From Salinicola endophyticus (GTDB lineage Bacteria; Pseudomonadota; Gammaproteobacteria; Pseudomonadales; Halomonadaceae), in contig NZ_PZJO01000002.1 of the NCBI RefSeq assembly GCF_003206575.1, positions 366,640 through 430,639 on the forward strand: a stretch of 64,000 nucleotides of DNA. The letters run 5' to 3'. The notes below the pieces were generated by a model that saw only the letters and a list, made by a program, of their open reading frames with translations, ran no database searches and had not been told where the DNA came from. Of the stretch, positions 27,446-35,834 are shown piece after piece; position 1 is the first letter of the stretch, and the number at the start of each line of letters is the position of its first letter. Position numbers and translations under genes: made by a program.

Positions 27446-27883
27446 CTAGCGCACCACCTCGGTCACCAGCCGCTGGGTGTACCAGCCGCGGGCGGCGACC
27501 CGGCAGGCCACCTCGCCGCTGCCCAGCGCCGCCGGTACCGCCCCGCGACTCACATCGAGCCGCAGGCACTCATGGCCGCTGGCGGCGAAGTAGCGCTCAC
27601 GCGCGTAGACGGTGACGTTGCCGCCCCAGGGCGACGCCGCCAGCGTGGTCACGGCGCCATCCGGCGCGCGCTCGAGAAAGGCGCTCAGGGCGGGCCCTGC
27701 CGGCGTGGCATCCGCCATCGCCAGGGTGTCGGTGGCGCCGGAACGGCCGCCCGGCGCAGCACAGCCGGCCAGGCCGGTGGCCAGCACCAGGGCGGCGGCC
27801 AGCCACACCGGTGGTTGTCTGCGGCCTCGCGTCTGGCTGCGGGCTCGCGTCTGGGGTCTGCGTACGCGCTTCGGGTGCTGCAT
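27446..27883 (-). CDS. Small predicted lipoprotein in the capsule export operon
   Basis: A 145-residue protein with a basic N-terminus (about 20 Arg/Lys/Gln-rich residues), a hydrophobic stretch and a lipobox LAGC, so the mature protein would begin at Cys41. The mature part is about 105 residues with a possible Cys pair (HECLRLDV and GEVACRV) framing a compact beta-rich region that ends GWYTQRLVTEVV. I do not recognise the family. Its location between cysNC and kpsD and the strong aggagg site before the ATG support a real gene. It may be an accessory of the OPX channel, for example a pilotin-like lipoprotein, which is inference from position only. Confidence 0.65.
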   Translation of the reverse strand: MQHPKRVRRPQTRARSQTRGRRQPPVWLAAALVLATGLAGCAAPGGRSGATDTLAMADATPAGPALSAFLERAPDGAVTTLAASPWGGNVTVYARERYFAASGHECLRLDVSRGAVPAALGSGEVACRVAARGWYTQRLVTEVVR

Positions 27884-27955
27884 GCGGGTTATCCTCCTGC
27901 TTGTCCTGCCTGGCCCGCCGGCCGCCCGGCCAGCGGGAACACATCGAACAACGGT

Positions 27956-29866
27956 TCAAATGACGCCCTCGCGCCGCAACGCGGCGATCAGCCCGGCGAC
28001 CGTCAGCGCCAGGTCATCGTGCGAGGTATCGATCTCGAGCTCGGGGTGCTGGGGCGCTTCGTAGGGTGAGCTGATGCCGGTGAACTGGGCGATCTCCCCT
28101 GCCCGTGCGCGGCGATAGAGCCCCTTGGGGTCACGTCGCTCGCACACCTCGAGCGGGGTATTGACGAACACTTCGATGAACTCGCCCGGCGCCATCCGCT
28201 CGCGCACCCGCTGGCGCTCCTGGCGGAAGGGGGAGATCAGCGCGACCAGCACGATCATTCCGGCGTCGACCATCAGCCGAGCCACCTCGCCGACCCGGCG
28301 CATGTTTTCCAGGCGCTCGTGGTCGCCGAAGCCCAGATCGCTGCACAGGCCGTGGCGCAGGTTGTCGCCATCGAGCAGATAGGTGCTGTGGCCCATGCCG
28401 AAGAGCTGGCGCTCGAGCGCATCGGCGACACTCGACTTGCCGGCCCCGGAGAGTCCGGTGAACCACACCACGCAAGGCTTCTGACGGTGACGCTCGGCGC
28501 GGCGACGCTGGGTCACCGCCATGTCGTGCCACACCAGATTGGCCGCGCTCAGGGTGTCGACGACCATGCCGGCGGCGACGGTCAGGTGGTTGAAGCGATC
28601 GATCAGCACGAAGGCGCCGGTGCCCGGGGAGCGCTGATAGCTGTCCAGCACCAGCGGCTGATCCACCTCGATCTGGCAGCGCGCGATCCCGTTGAGCGCG
28701 AGCTGCTGCGTGGGCATGTGCGCCAGGGTGTCGACGTCGACCTGATGCTGCAGTCGCACCACCCGCGCGCAGACGCTACGGGTCGCCGCCTTGAGCTCGT
28801 ACTCGTGGCCCAGCGCCAGCGGCGTCTCGTGCAGCCACACCAGATCCGCGCTGAAGGCGCTGCACGGCGTCAGCTCCGACGCTTCCGCCACCAGCATGTC
28901 ACCGCGCGAGACGTCGACCTCGGCGTCGAGGGTCACGGTGATCGACTGGCCTGGATAGGCGATCTCGAGATCACCATCGGTGGTGACGAGGCGCGCCACC
29001 CTGGCGCGCCGCCGCGACGGCAGCACGCGCACCGCATCCCCCGGACGCAGGGTGCCGGCGGCCAGGGTGCCGCAGTAGCCACGGAAGTGGGGGTTGGGAC
29101 GATTGACGTACTGCACCGGAAAGCGCAGCGCCTCGAACGGCGCCGGGGTGGTGATATCGATCTGCTCGAGCAGCGGCAGCAACGCCGGGCCACGCTGGCC
29201 ACCGAGCTGATACCACGGCATGCGCTCGCTGGGGTCGACGACGTTGTCACCCTCCAGCGCGGAGAGCGGCACGAAACGGATATCCGTGGCCGCCAGCCTA
29301 GTAGCGAAGTGGCGGTACGCCTCGACGATCTCCTCGAAACGTTCGCGGGAGTAGCCAACCAGATCCATCTTGTTGACCGCCACCACCAGATGGCGGATGC
29401 CCAGCAGGTCGCACAGAAAGCTGTGCCGACGGGTCTGCGCCTGCACCCCAAGGCGGGCATCGATCAGGATCACCGCCAGGTCTGCGGTGGAAGCCCCGGT
29501 GACCATGTTGCGGGTGTACTGCTCGTGTCCCGGGGTGTCGGCGATGATGAACTTGCGCTTGTCGGTGGAGAAGAAACGGTAGGCGACATCGATGGTGATG
29601 CCCTGCTCGCGCTCCGCCTGCAGGCCGTCGACCAGCAGCGCCAGGTCCATGCGCTCACCGGTGGTGCCACAGCGCTTGGAGTCCCGCGCCACCGCCGCCA
29701 GTTGGTCCTCGAAAATCATCCTGGCGTCGTGCAGCAGGCGACCGATCAGGGTCGACTTGCCATCGTCGACGCTGCCGCAGGTGATGAAGCGCAGGAGCCC
29801 CTTGCGCTCGTGCACCCTCAGGTAGGCCTCGATGTTGTCGGTGATCATCGCTGATGCGTGTGACAC
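27956..29866 (-). CDS. cysNC: Bifunctional sulfate adenylyltransferase subunit 1 / APS kinase
   Basis: A 636-residue fusion. Residues 1-430 are the CysN GTPase: P-loop [15 protein letters not shown], switch [14 protein letters not shown], and NKMD for guanine specificity. Residues 445-636 are CysC APS kinase: P-loop [21 protein letters not shown] and the [15 protein letters not shown] stretch. With CysD it makes APS from sulfate and ATP and then phosphorylates it to PAPS. The GTG at 29866 has gagaggga at correct distance. An upstream in-frame start would run through the tandem repeats behind cysD and is rejected. PAPS is normally for cysteine, but this copy lies in a capsule operon whose partner cluster encodes a sulfotransferase. 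Confidence 0.94.
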   Translation of the reverse strand: MSHASAMITDNIEAYLRVHERKGLLRFITCGSVDDGKSTLIGRLLHDARMIFEDQLAAVARDSKRCGTTGERMDLALLVDGLQAEREQGITIDVAYRFFSTDKRKFIIADTPGHEQYTRNMVTGASTADLAVILIDARLGVQAQTRRHSFLCDLLGIRHLVVAVNKMDLVGYSRERFEEIVEAYRHFATRLAATDIRFVPLSALEGDNVVDPSERMPWYQLGGQRGPALLPLLEQIDITTPAPFEALRFPVQYVNRPNPHFRGYCGTLAAGTLRPGDAVRVLPSRRRARVARLVTTDGDLEIAYPGQSITVTLDAEVDVSRGDMLVAEASELTPCSAFSADLVWLHETPLALGHEYELKAATRSVCARVVRLQHQVDVDTLAHMPTQQLALNGIARCQIEVDQPLVLDSYQRSPGTGAFVLIDRFNHLTVAAGMVVDTLSAANLVWHDMAVTQRRRAERHRQKPCVVWFTGLSGAGKSSVADALERQLFGMGHSTYLLDGDNLRHGLCSDLGFGDHERLENMRRVGEVARLMVDAGMIVLVALISPFRQERQRVRERMAPGEFIEVFVNTPLEVCERRDPKGLYRRARAGEIAQFTGISSPYEAPQHPELEIDTSHDDLALTVAGLIAALRREGVI

Positions 29867-29915
29867 GGTGTTCCCTCTCGGTGGCAGGTAGCGCCCGGGC
29901 GCCGGCCGGCACGGC

Positions 29916-29975
29916 TTGGTTGGCTCAAAGATGGTTGGTTCGAACATGGCCGGTTCAGACATGGCCGGTTCAGAA
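29916..29975. repeat. Four 15-bp tandem repeats at the cysD-cysNC junction
   Basis: Units at 29916, 29931, 29946 and 29961 read ttggttggctcaaag, atggttggttcgaac, atggccggttcagac and atggccggttcagaa. The last unit contains the cysD stop codon. The period is a multiple of three, so copy-number change would leave reading frames intact while altering the spacing before the cysNC start. Confidence 0.7.
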
Positions 29976-30887
29976 GTAGCCTTCGCGTTTTTTCTTCTCC
30001 ATCGAGCCCGCCTGATCGTGGTCGATGGCGCGTCCGAAACGTTCGCTGGTGCGGGTCAGCAGCATCTCCTGGATGATCGCGGGCAGCGTCGCCGCGTGGG
30101 ACGCCACCGCGCCGGTGAGCGGGTAGCAGCCGAGGGTGCGAAAACGCACCCAGCGCTCCTCGGGGACCTCGCCCGGGGCCAGCGGCAGCCGCGCGTCGTC
30201 GACCATGATCAGCCGGCCGTCGCGCGCCACCACCGGACGCGGCGCGGCGTAATAGAGCGGCACGATGGGAATCGACTCGAGGTGGATGTATTGCCAGATA
30301 TCCAGCTCGGTCCAGTTGGAGAGCGGGAACACGCGGATCGACTCGCCCGAGCCGATCCTGCCGTTGTAGAGATTCCACAGTTCCGGGCGCTGGTTCTTGG
30401 GATCCCAGCGATGGTGCCTGTCGCGGAACGAGTAGACCCGCTCCTTGGCCCGCGAGGCCTCCTCGTCGCGCCGCGCGCCACCGAAGGCGGCATCGAAGCC
30501 GTACTTGTCCAGCGCCTGCTTGAGGGCCTGGGTCTTCATGATGTCGGTGTACTTGGCGCTGCCGTGGTCGAAAGGGTTGATGCCCGCGACTCGCCCCTCT
30601 TCATTGATGTGCTCGATCAGTGGCATGCCGACCTGGGCCACCATGCGATCGCGGAAGGCGATCATCTCCTTGAACTTCCAGGTGGTGTTGACGTGCATCA
30701 GCGGGAACGGCGGCGAGCCCGGATAGAACGCCTTACGCGCCAGATGAAGCATCACCGAGGAGTCCTTGCCGATGGAGTAGAGCATCACCGGGTGGCGGAA
30801 CTCGGCCACGACCTCGCGGATGATGTGCATCGACTCCGCCTCGAGCTGCCTGAGGTGGGTCTGCCACAACGTCGTCAGCACGCTCAT
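29970..30887 (-). CDS. cysD: Sulfate adenylyltransferase subunit 2
   Basis: A 305-residue ATP sulfurylase small subunit of the PAPS-reductase-like PP-loop family. The PP-loop is [12 protein letters not shown] near residue 42, and other family segments are [31 protein letters not shown] and [17 protein letters not shown]. The C-terminus [12 protein letters not shown] is a hallmark of CysD. The start at 30887 has ggagg at eight bases, so eight upstream residues are dropped. It heads the long minus-strand run that ends with ugd. Its position outside a cys regulon and next to capsule export genes suggests it serves glycan sulfation. Confidence 0.95.
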   Translation of the reverse strand: MSVLTTLWQTHLRQLEAESMHIIREVVAEFRHPVMLYSIGKDSSVMLHLARKAFYPGSPPFPLMHVNTTWKFKEMIAFRDRMVAQVGMPLIEHINEEGRVAGINPFDHGSAKYTDIMKTQALKQALDKYGFDAAFGGARRDEEASRAKERVYSFRDRHHRWDPKNQRPELWNLYNGRIGSGESIRVFPLSNWTELDIWQYIHLESIPIVPLYYAAPRPVVARDGRLIMVDDARLPLAPGEVPEERWVRFRTLGCYPLTGAVASHAATLPAIIQEMLLTRTSERFGRAIDHDQAGSMEKKKREGYF

Positions 30888-31171
30888 CCGCGTGCCTCCG
30901 GCCGATACCAAGGTGGCGCAGCAGCACCGACGCCCGTGCTAACGCCTGCGGGGATGCCTGGGGACTCAAAGTCATGTACACCGCTGATGCTGGCAGACGC
31001 AGACATGTCAATTCCTGTAATCACGGGCCACTCCGGCGCCAGCCGGATCGTGTTGACGTTTCGCTACACGGCAGCGAAAGAGGCAGTCATCAGTGCTATC
31101 GCCGGCTCTCTTAAAGTGGCGACCTCGCGCTCTTTTTCGGTGAAACCCTTCGACGAGTCAAACTTCATAAA

Positions 31172-31199
31172 ACCATATTGTTTCTTTTTGTAATTGCAA
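31172..31199 (-). promoter_or_regulatory. Candidate sigma-70 promoter for the cysD-to-ugd operon
   Basis: Read on the minus strand: -35 ttgcaa (31194-31199), 16-base spacer, -10 tatggt (31172-31177). It lies 285 bases ahead of cysD in an AT-rich tract. Both boxes match consensus at four or more of six positions. Two CGATTAAT half-sites stand just upstream. No experiment supports it and other boxes are possible. Confidence 0.3.
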
Positions 31200-31204
31200 A
31201 AAAT

Positions 31205-31251
31205 CGATTAATGACATGACTCTATCAAGTTCTCGATCAACAAATTAATCG
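31205..31251. promoter_or_regulatory. Inverted CGATTAAT half-sites in the kps divergent region
   Basis: cgattaat at 31205-31212 and its exact inverse attaatcg at 31244-31251 are separated by 31 bases, in the AT-rich part of the 819-base gap between the divergent cysD and kpsC starts. A related imperfect palindrome lies at 31526-31543. The recurrence suggests a regulator site, but the AT-rich context raises the chance expectation. The rest of the gap (30888-31706) contains no credible gene. Confidence 0.4.
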
Positions 31252-31525
31252 CAAGAATTGAGATTTTCTAAACGAATTCAAGAGACTGTTTTTTATAGCA
31301 TTTTTAGAAAAAAACAAAAATTGAAGGGGCGTTCCTTGAACACCAGACATGCACTTTCCCCGGTGGTGAATGGGCACCATCCTCTGCGATTCATGAGAAA
31401 GCCAGACATCGACGCCAGAACGGCCATGAAAGAAAACGGAGAGCAAGACACCTCAATACATGAAGGCTCTCATACTCGTGCGGTTCGCCTTTTCCATGAG
31501 AAAACCTTGATTACATTTACGCCTT

Positions 31526-31543
31526 CGATTAGCGCGTTAATCG
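31526..31543. promoter_or_regulatory. 18-bp imperfect palindrome upstream of kpsC
   Basis: cgatta and taatcg arms of six bases flank gcgcgt, at 31526-31543, about 165 bases ahead of the kpsC start. It shares the CGATTA core with the half-sites at 31205 and 31244 and may be a tighter version of the same operator. Confidence 0.4.
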
Positions 31544-31706
31544 ATACACATTGAAACGCCAGCCATCGCCTCCCTTGCTGCAGCGATCTGACGACTGAAA
31601 ACGCCCCAAATCCAACCCTCGATGCGCTACACTGCGCGCACTCTGCCGCCCGCACACCGGCAATTGCCTAATGCAGGGAAGTTGCGTAGCGTAGCGATCC
31701 ATTTCG

Positions 31707-33809
31707 ATGACGGTCTGGCCTTTTTCTCGCAATATGAACAACGATCCGACAGTCTCGTCGTCTTCTTCAGTCGGGGCCGATGGGGGCCGCGTGGCCGGCT
31801 ATCTCTCCCGTGGTCTGGCGCGCTGGCACATCGTGGGGTGTCTGCTGCCGGAGTATCCGCAGCTCAAGCATGTCGGCCCGCGCAGCCGGCGCCCGCTCGA
31901 TGCGGTCGTCGGCTGGGGGCTCAAGCCCACCGCGGCCCGGGCGCGTCGCCTCGCCGCCCGACGTGACCTGCCCTACGTGGCGATCGAAGACGGTTTCCTG
32001 CGCTCGCTGGGACTGGGGGTCGACCACGCCCAGCCGCACAGCCTGGTGGTCGATTTCAGCGGCATCTATTACGACGCCACCCGGCCCTCCGATCTCGAGC
32101 GCTGGCTCAACCACGCCGAGTTCGACGCCGCCGAACTCGCCCGCGCGGCATGCGCCATGCAGCGTCTGCGCGAGCTGCGTCTGTCCAAGTACAACCACGC
32201 GCCGGACCGCCCCCTGCCTCCGGCCGAGTGCCCGCGCGTGCTGGTGGTGGACCAGACCCGTGACGACGCCTCGATTACCCACGGCATGGCCGACGCTGCC
32301 GCCTTCACGCGGATGCTCGAACAGGCGCTGGCCGACCACCCCGAGGCCGAGATACTGATCAAGACCCATCCCGATGTGATCGCCGGGCGCAAGCGCGGCT
32401 ATCTCACCGAGGCGGCGGCGCGGCCGCGCTGCCGCCTGATGGGCGAAGACATCAACCCCTGGGCGCTGATGGATGCGGTGGAAGCGGTCTACGTGGTCAC
32501 CAGTCAGCTCGGGTTCGAAGCGCTGATGGCGGGCAAGCCGGTGCACTGCTTCGGTGTCCCCTTCTACGCCGGCTGGGGCCTGACCCGGGACGCGCAGTCA
32601 TGCCCACGGCGGCAGCGACGGCGCACGCTGGAGGAGCTGTTCGCGGCGGCCTATCTGCGCTACTGCCGCTACGCCAACCCCTACACCGTGACGCCCTCGA
32701 CCCTGGAGGAGACCCTCGACCTGCTCGCCGACCAGAAACGCCAGCGCGACCGTCTGGCAGGTCACTGGCTGGCATTGGGTTTCTCCAACTGGAAGCGCAG
32801 CTTCGTCAGAGATTTCCTGGGTCCGGCGGCGACGGTGCAGTTCAGCCACGAGAAGACGCCGCTGGCGGCGCAACTCGCAGCCTGCGACAGCCTGGTGGTG
32901 TGGGGGCAAAAGCTCACCCCGGAGATCAGGGCGCTGTGCCAAGCGCACGGCGTACGCCTGTGGCGCATGGAGGATGGCTTCGTGCGCTCGGTGGGCCTCG
33001 GGGTCGATCTGACCCGGCCACTTTCGCTCGCCTTCGATGCCCAGGGTCTCTATTACGACGCCAATCACACCAGCGATCTCGAGCAGCTGCTCGAACACAC
33101 CACCTTCGATGCCGCCCTGCTGGCCCGGGCGGCGCGTCTGCGCGAACGGCTGATCGAACTCAAGCTGTCGAAGTACAACGTCGTTGGGCGCAGCCACCCG
33201 GCGCTGCCGCGCGAAGCCATCGGCACCCGGCCGATCGTGCTGGTGCCGGGCCAGGTCGAGACCGACGCCTCGATCGCCCAGGGCTCGCCGGAGATCAAGA
33301 CCAATCAGCAGCTGCTGACCGCCGTACGCGAACGCCGCCCGGATGCCTTCATCATCTACAAGCCGCATCCGGACGTGACCTCGGGGGCGCGGATCGGGCT
33401 GGTCGACCGTCAGGCCCAGGGTCTGTTCGACCTCGAGCTGGTCGACTGCGACATCATCGATCTCATCGACCTGGCCGACGAGATTCACACCATGTGTTCG
33501 CTGACTGGCTTCGAGGGGCTGATGCGCGGAGTCGCGGTACACACCTACGGCTTGCCGTTCTACGCCGGCTGGGGGCTGACCCATGATCGTCTGCACAGTC
33601 CACGGCGCACGCGCCGCCTGGATCTCGACGAGCTGATCGCCGGGGCGCTGCTGCTCTACCCGACCTATGTCGATCCGCAGAGCGGCGACTACTGCAATGC
33701 CGACACCGCCATCGAATTGATGCGCCAGCAGCGCAGCAAGCGCCGTGGGCTCTCCCTGCGCACCCGCGCCTATCGCCTCTACCGCAACCTGTTTTCCAAA
33801 AGGCAATGA
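31707..33809 (+). CDS. kpsC: Capsule Kdo-linker transferase KpsC
   Basis: A 700-residue protein made of two homologous modules, which is the hallmark of KpsC: first module about residues 30-330, second about 355-680. Paired motifs are visible in both: EDGFLRSLGLGVD / EDGFVRSVGLGVD, GIYYDAT / GLYYDAN, LRLSKYN / LKLSKYN, LIKTHPDV / IYKPHPDV, and HCFGVPFYAGWGLT / HTYGLPFYAGWGLT. In E. coli, KpsC is a dual beta-Kdo transferase that alternately extends the poly-Kdo linker between capsule and its lipid. It also resembles RkpJ of Sinorhizobium. The start at 31707 has a weak ribosome-binding site; an ATG at 31734 is the alternative. It begins the plus-strand lipid-anchor operon. Confidence 0.93.
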   Translation: MTVWPFSRNMNNDPTVSSSSSVGADGGRVAGYLSRGLARWHIVGCLLPEYPQLKHVGPRSRRPLDAVVGWGLKPTAARARRLAARRDLPYVAIEDGFLRSLGLGVDHAQPHSLVVDFSGIYYDATRPSDLERWLNHAEFDAAELARAACAMQRLRELRLSKYNHAPDRPLPPAECPRVLVVDQTRDDASITHGMADAAAFTRMLEQALADHPEAEILIKTHPDVIAGRKRGYLTEAAARPRCRLMGEDINPWALMDAVEAVYVVTSQLGFEALMAGKPVHCFGVPFYAGWGLTRDAQSCPRRQRRRTLEELFAAAYLRYCRYANPYTVTPSTLEETLDLLADQKRQRDRLAGHWLALGFSNWKRSFVRDFLGPAATVQFSHEKTPLAAQLAACDSLVVWGQKLTPEIRALCQAHGVRLWRMEDGFVRSVGLGVDLTRPLSLAFDAQGLYYDANHTSDLEQLLEHTTFDAALLARAARLRERLIELKLSKYNVVGRSHPALPREAIGTRPIVLVPGQVETDASIAQGSPEIKTNQQLLTAVRERRPDAFIIYKPHPDVTSGARIGLVDRQAQGLFDLELVDCDIIDLIDLADEIHTMCSLTGFEGLMRGVAVHTYGLPFYAGWGLTHDRLHSPRRTRRLDLDELIAGALLLYPTYVDPQSGDYCNADTAIELMRQQRSKRRGLSLRTRAYRLYRNLFSKRQ

Positions 33810-33810
33810 G

Positions 33811-35058
33811 TTGACGACGTCCCGCAAGTGTTTTCTGCTGCTTCAAGGTGTCTGCTCGCCGTTCTTCGACCGGCTCGGCGAGCAGCTCCTTGCGGCAGGG
33901 CATCGCGTGATCAAGGTCAACTTCACCGTCGGTGACAGTCTCTACTGGCACCACGGCAATACCTACGCCTACCGCGGCCATGCCGAACGAATCCCTGACT
34001 ACCTGGCCCGGATCTGGGAGCGTCACGCGGTGACCGACCAGGTGGTGTTCGGCGATCGCCGCCCGGTGCATCGCCGCGCGATTCTCGCCGCGCGTGAACG
34101 CGGCATCCGCAACCACGTATTCGAAGAGGGCTACTTCCGCCCCTACTGGGTCACCCTGGAACGCGAAGGCGTCAACGCCCACTCGCTGCTGCCGCGGGAC
34201 CCGGAGTGGTATCTCGAGGCGGGTCGACGCCTGCCCAGCGCCGGCAAGCCCAAGCCGTTCCCCAACCAGTTCAGCACCCGCGCTCGCCACGACGTGCTCT
34301 ACCACCTGGCCGGGGTGGCCAACCCGTTCTTGCATCCGCACTACCGCAACCACGCCCTGGTCACCGCGCCGGTGGAGTATGCCGGGTTTCTGCTGCGCAA
34401 GGCGCGCATGCCCTACCTCGCGCGACGCGACGACGAGCGCATGCACGCGCTGCTGACCGAGAATCGCCCCTTCTTTCTGTTGCCGCTGCAGCTCAAGAGT
34501 GATGCCCAGATTCGCTATCACTCCGACTTCAAGAACATGCAGGAGGTGATCGGCAAGGTGGTGGCCTCGTTCGCCTATCACGCACCCGCCGGCGCTCGCC
34601 TGGTGATCAAGAACCACCCGCTGGACATGGGCCTGGCCCACTACGCCCGGATGATCAAGGTGCTGATGAAGGAGTACGATCTGGCGGATCGCCTGGTCTA
34701 TCTCGAGGGCGGCAATCTGGAGGCCCTGCTCAAGCGCGCCGACGGGCTGGTCACCGTCAACAGTACCGCCGGCAACGTCTCACTCGGCTTCGGCTGCCCC
34801 ACCCACACTCTGGCCTCACCGATCTACGACATGCCCGGGCTCACCCATCAGGGCAAGCTGGACGATTTCTGGCAGAATAGGCCGCAGCCGGATGCGGCAC
34901 TGTTTCGGGCCTATCGCCGAACCGTGGCGCAGACGGTCCAGATCAACGGCGGGTTCTACTGCCGCCCGGGTATCGAGCTGGCGGCCGGGCATGCCCTGCA
35001 GGTCATGGAACGTGACCGCTCGCCGCTGCAACAACTCAAGGACGAGATTGCTTCATGA
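33811..35058 (+). CDS. kpsS: Capsule linker-initiating Kdo transferase KpsS
   Basis: A 415-residue KpsS homologue. In E. coli KpsS places the first beta-Kdo on the glycerol of lyso-phosphatidylglycerol. Family segments are LLLQGVCSPFFDRLG, GHRVIKVNFTVGDSLYWH, VFEEGYFRPYWVTLEREG, VIKNHPLDMG and the TVNSTAGNVSLGFG segment near residue 315. The start is taken as TTG at 33811, one base after the kpsC stop, with aaaagg seven bases upstream. A start further upstream would lie inside kpsC and add residues with no family support. Its stop overlaps the next ATG by four bases. A degenerate copy lies at 5223. Confidence 0.9.
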   Translation: MTTSRKCFLLLQGVCSPFFDRLGEQLLAAGHRVIKVNFTVGDSLYWHHGNTYAYRGHAERIPDYLARIWERHAVTDQVVFGDRRPVHRRAILAARERGIRNHVFEEGYFRPYWVTLEREGVNAHSLLPRDPEWYLEAGRRLPSAGKPKPFPNQFSTRARHDVLYHLAGVANPFLHPHYRNHALVTAPVEYAGFLLRKARMPYLARRDDERMHALLTENRPFFLLPLQLKSDAQIRYHSDFKNMQEVIGKVVASFAYHAPAGARLVIKNHPLDMGLAHYARMIKVLMKEYDLADRLVYLEGGNLEALLKRADGLVTVNSTAGNVSLGFGCPTHTLASPIYDMPGLTHQGKLDDFWQNRPQPDAALFRAYRRTVAQTVQINGGFYCRPGIELAAGHALQVMERDRSPLQQLKDEIAS

Positions 35059-35834
35059 GACGTATCGTCATCACCGGAGCCACCGGTGCCATTGGCGCCG
35101 CCCTGGCCAAGTACTACGCCGAAGCGCATGCCAAGGGCTGCCGGCTGGAACTGCACGGGCGGCGCAGCGACGTGCTCGAGGAAGTCGCCGACGCCTGCCG
35201 GCGACTGGGTGCCGAGGTCGAGACCAGCCGCGTCGACCTCAACGACGACGACGCCCTGTTCGCCTGGCTCGAATCGCTGTGCACGCCGACACCGCCCGAC
35301 CTGGTCATCGTCAATGCCGGCATGAACATCGATATCGGCACCGACAATCAGGGCGAAGCCTGGGACGACGCCAGCCGCCTGCTCGCGATCAACCTGCGCG
35401 TACCCATGGCGATGGGCAACTTCCTGGGCAAGCGCATGCGCGCCGCGGGGCGCGGCCAGCTGGTCTTCATGAGTTCGCTGGCCGCCTACCACGGGCTGCC
35501 GGTGACGCCCAGCTACAGCGCCAGCAAGGCCGGCGTGAAGGCCTACGGTGAGGCGCTGCGCGGTTGGCTGGCGCCCTATGGCGTCGGTGTCAGCGTAATC
35601 ATGCCGGGCTACGTCAGCTCGCAGATGTGCCATGACATGCCCGGACCCAAGCCGTTCCTGTGGCAGCCTGAGCGGGCCGCCCGGCGCATCGCCACGGGCG
35701 TGGCGCGCAATCGCGCACGCGTGAGCTTTCCCTTCCCGCTCGACTTCGGCTGCTGGTGGCTGGCCGTGCTGCCGGCGGCGATCTCCCAGCGCCTGCTCAA
35801 GTGGCTCGACTACGCCGAGGGCTCGAAGTCATGA
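35055..35834 (+). CDS. SDR reductase, RkpH-like / candidate 3-keto-sphingoid reductase
   Basis: A 259-residue classical short-chain dehydrogenase/reductase. The nucleotide loop TGATGAIGAALA is at the N-terminus, with LHGRRSD after the second strand suggesting NADPH preference. NAG in VIVNAGMN, the catalytic Ser in FMSSLAAYHG and the YSASKAGVKAYGEAL Tyr-Lys pair are intact. A C-terminal hydrophobic stretch (FGCWWLAVLPAAISQRLL) could associate with membrane. The protein overlaps both neighbours with ATGA junctions (35055 and 35831), implying tight coupling with kpsS and the LtaS-like gene. By analogy with RkpH and with 3-ketodihydrosphingosine reductase it may reduce the ketone left by the oxoamine synthase. 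That substrate is inferred. Confidence 0.75.
   Translation: MRRIVITGATGAIGAALAKYYAEAHAKGCRLELHGRRSDVLEEVADACRRLGAEVETSRVDLNDDDALFAWLESLCTPTPPDLVIVNAGMNIDIGTDNQGEAWDDASRLLAINLRVPMAMGNFLGKRMRAAGRGQLVFMSSLAAYHGLPVTPSYSASKAGVKAYGEALRGWLAPYGVGVSVIMPGYVSSQMCHDMPGPKPFLWQPERAARRIATGVARNRARVSFPFPLDFGCWWLAVLPAAISQRLLKWLDYAEGSKS

Noticed and set aside
29867-29962. N-terminal extension of cysNC with repeated FEPT segments
   Set aside because: It is translated tandem-repeat DNA. A GTG with a good ribosome-binding site at 29866 gives the family-typical N-terminus.
31258-31554. 98-residue plus-strand frame before kpsC
   Set aside because: It lies in the AT-rich control region and overlaps palindromes. No ribosome-binding site or family match.
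16216-31706. JUMPstart/ops (RfaH) element before the capsule operons
   Set aside because: No ggcggtag core on the relevant strand in either large control region.
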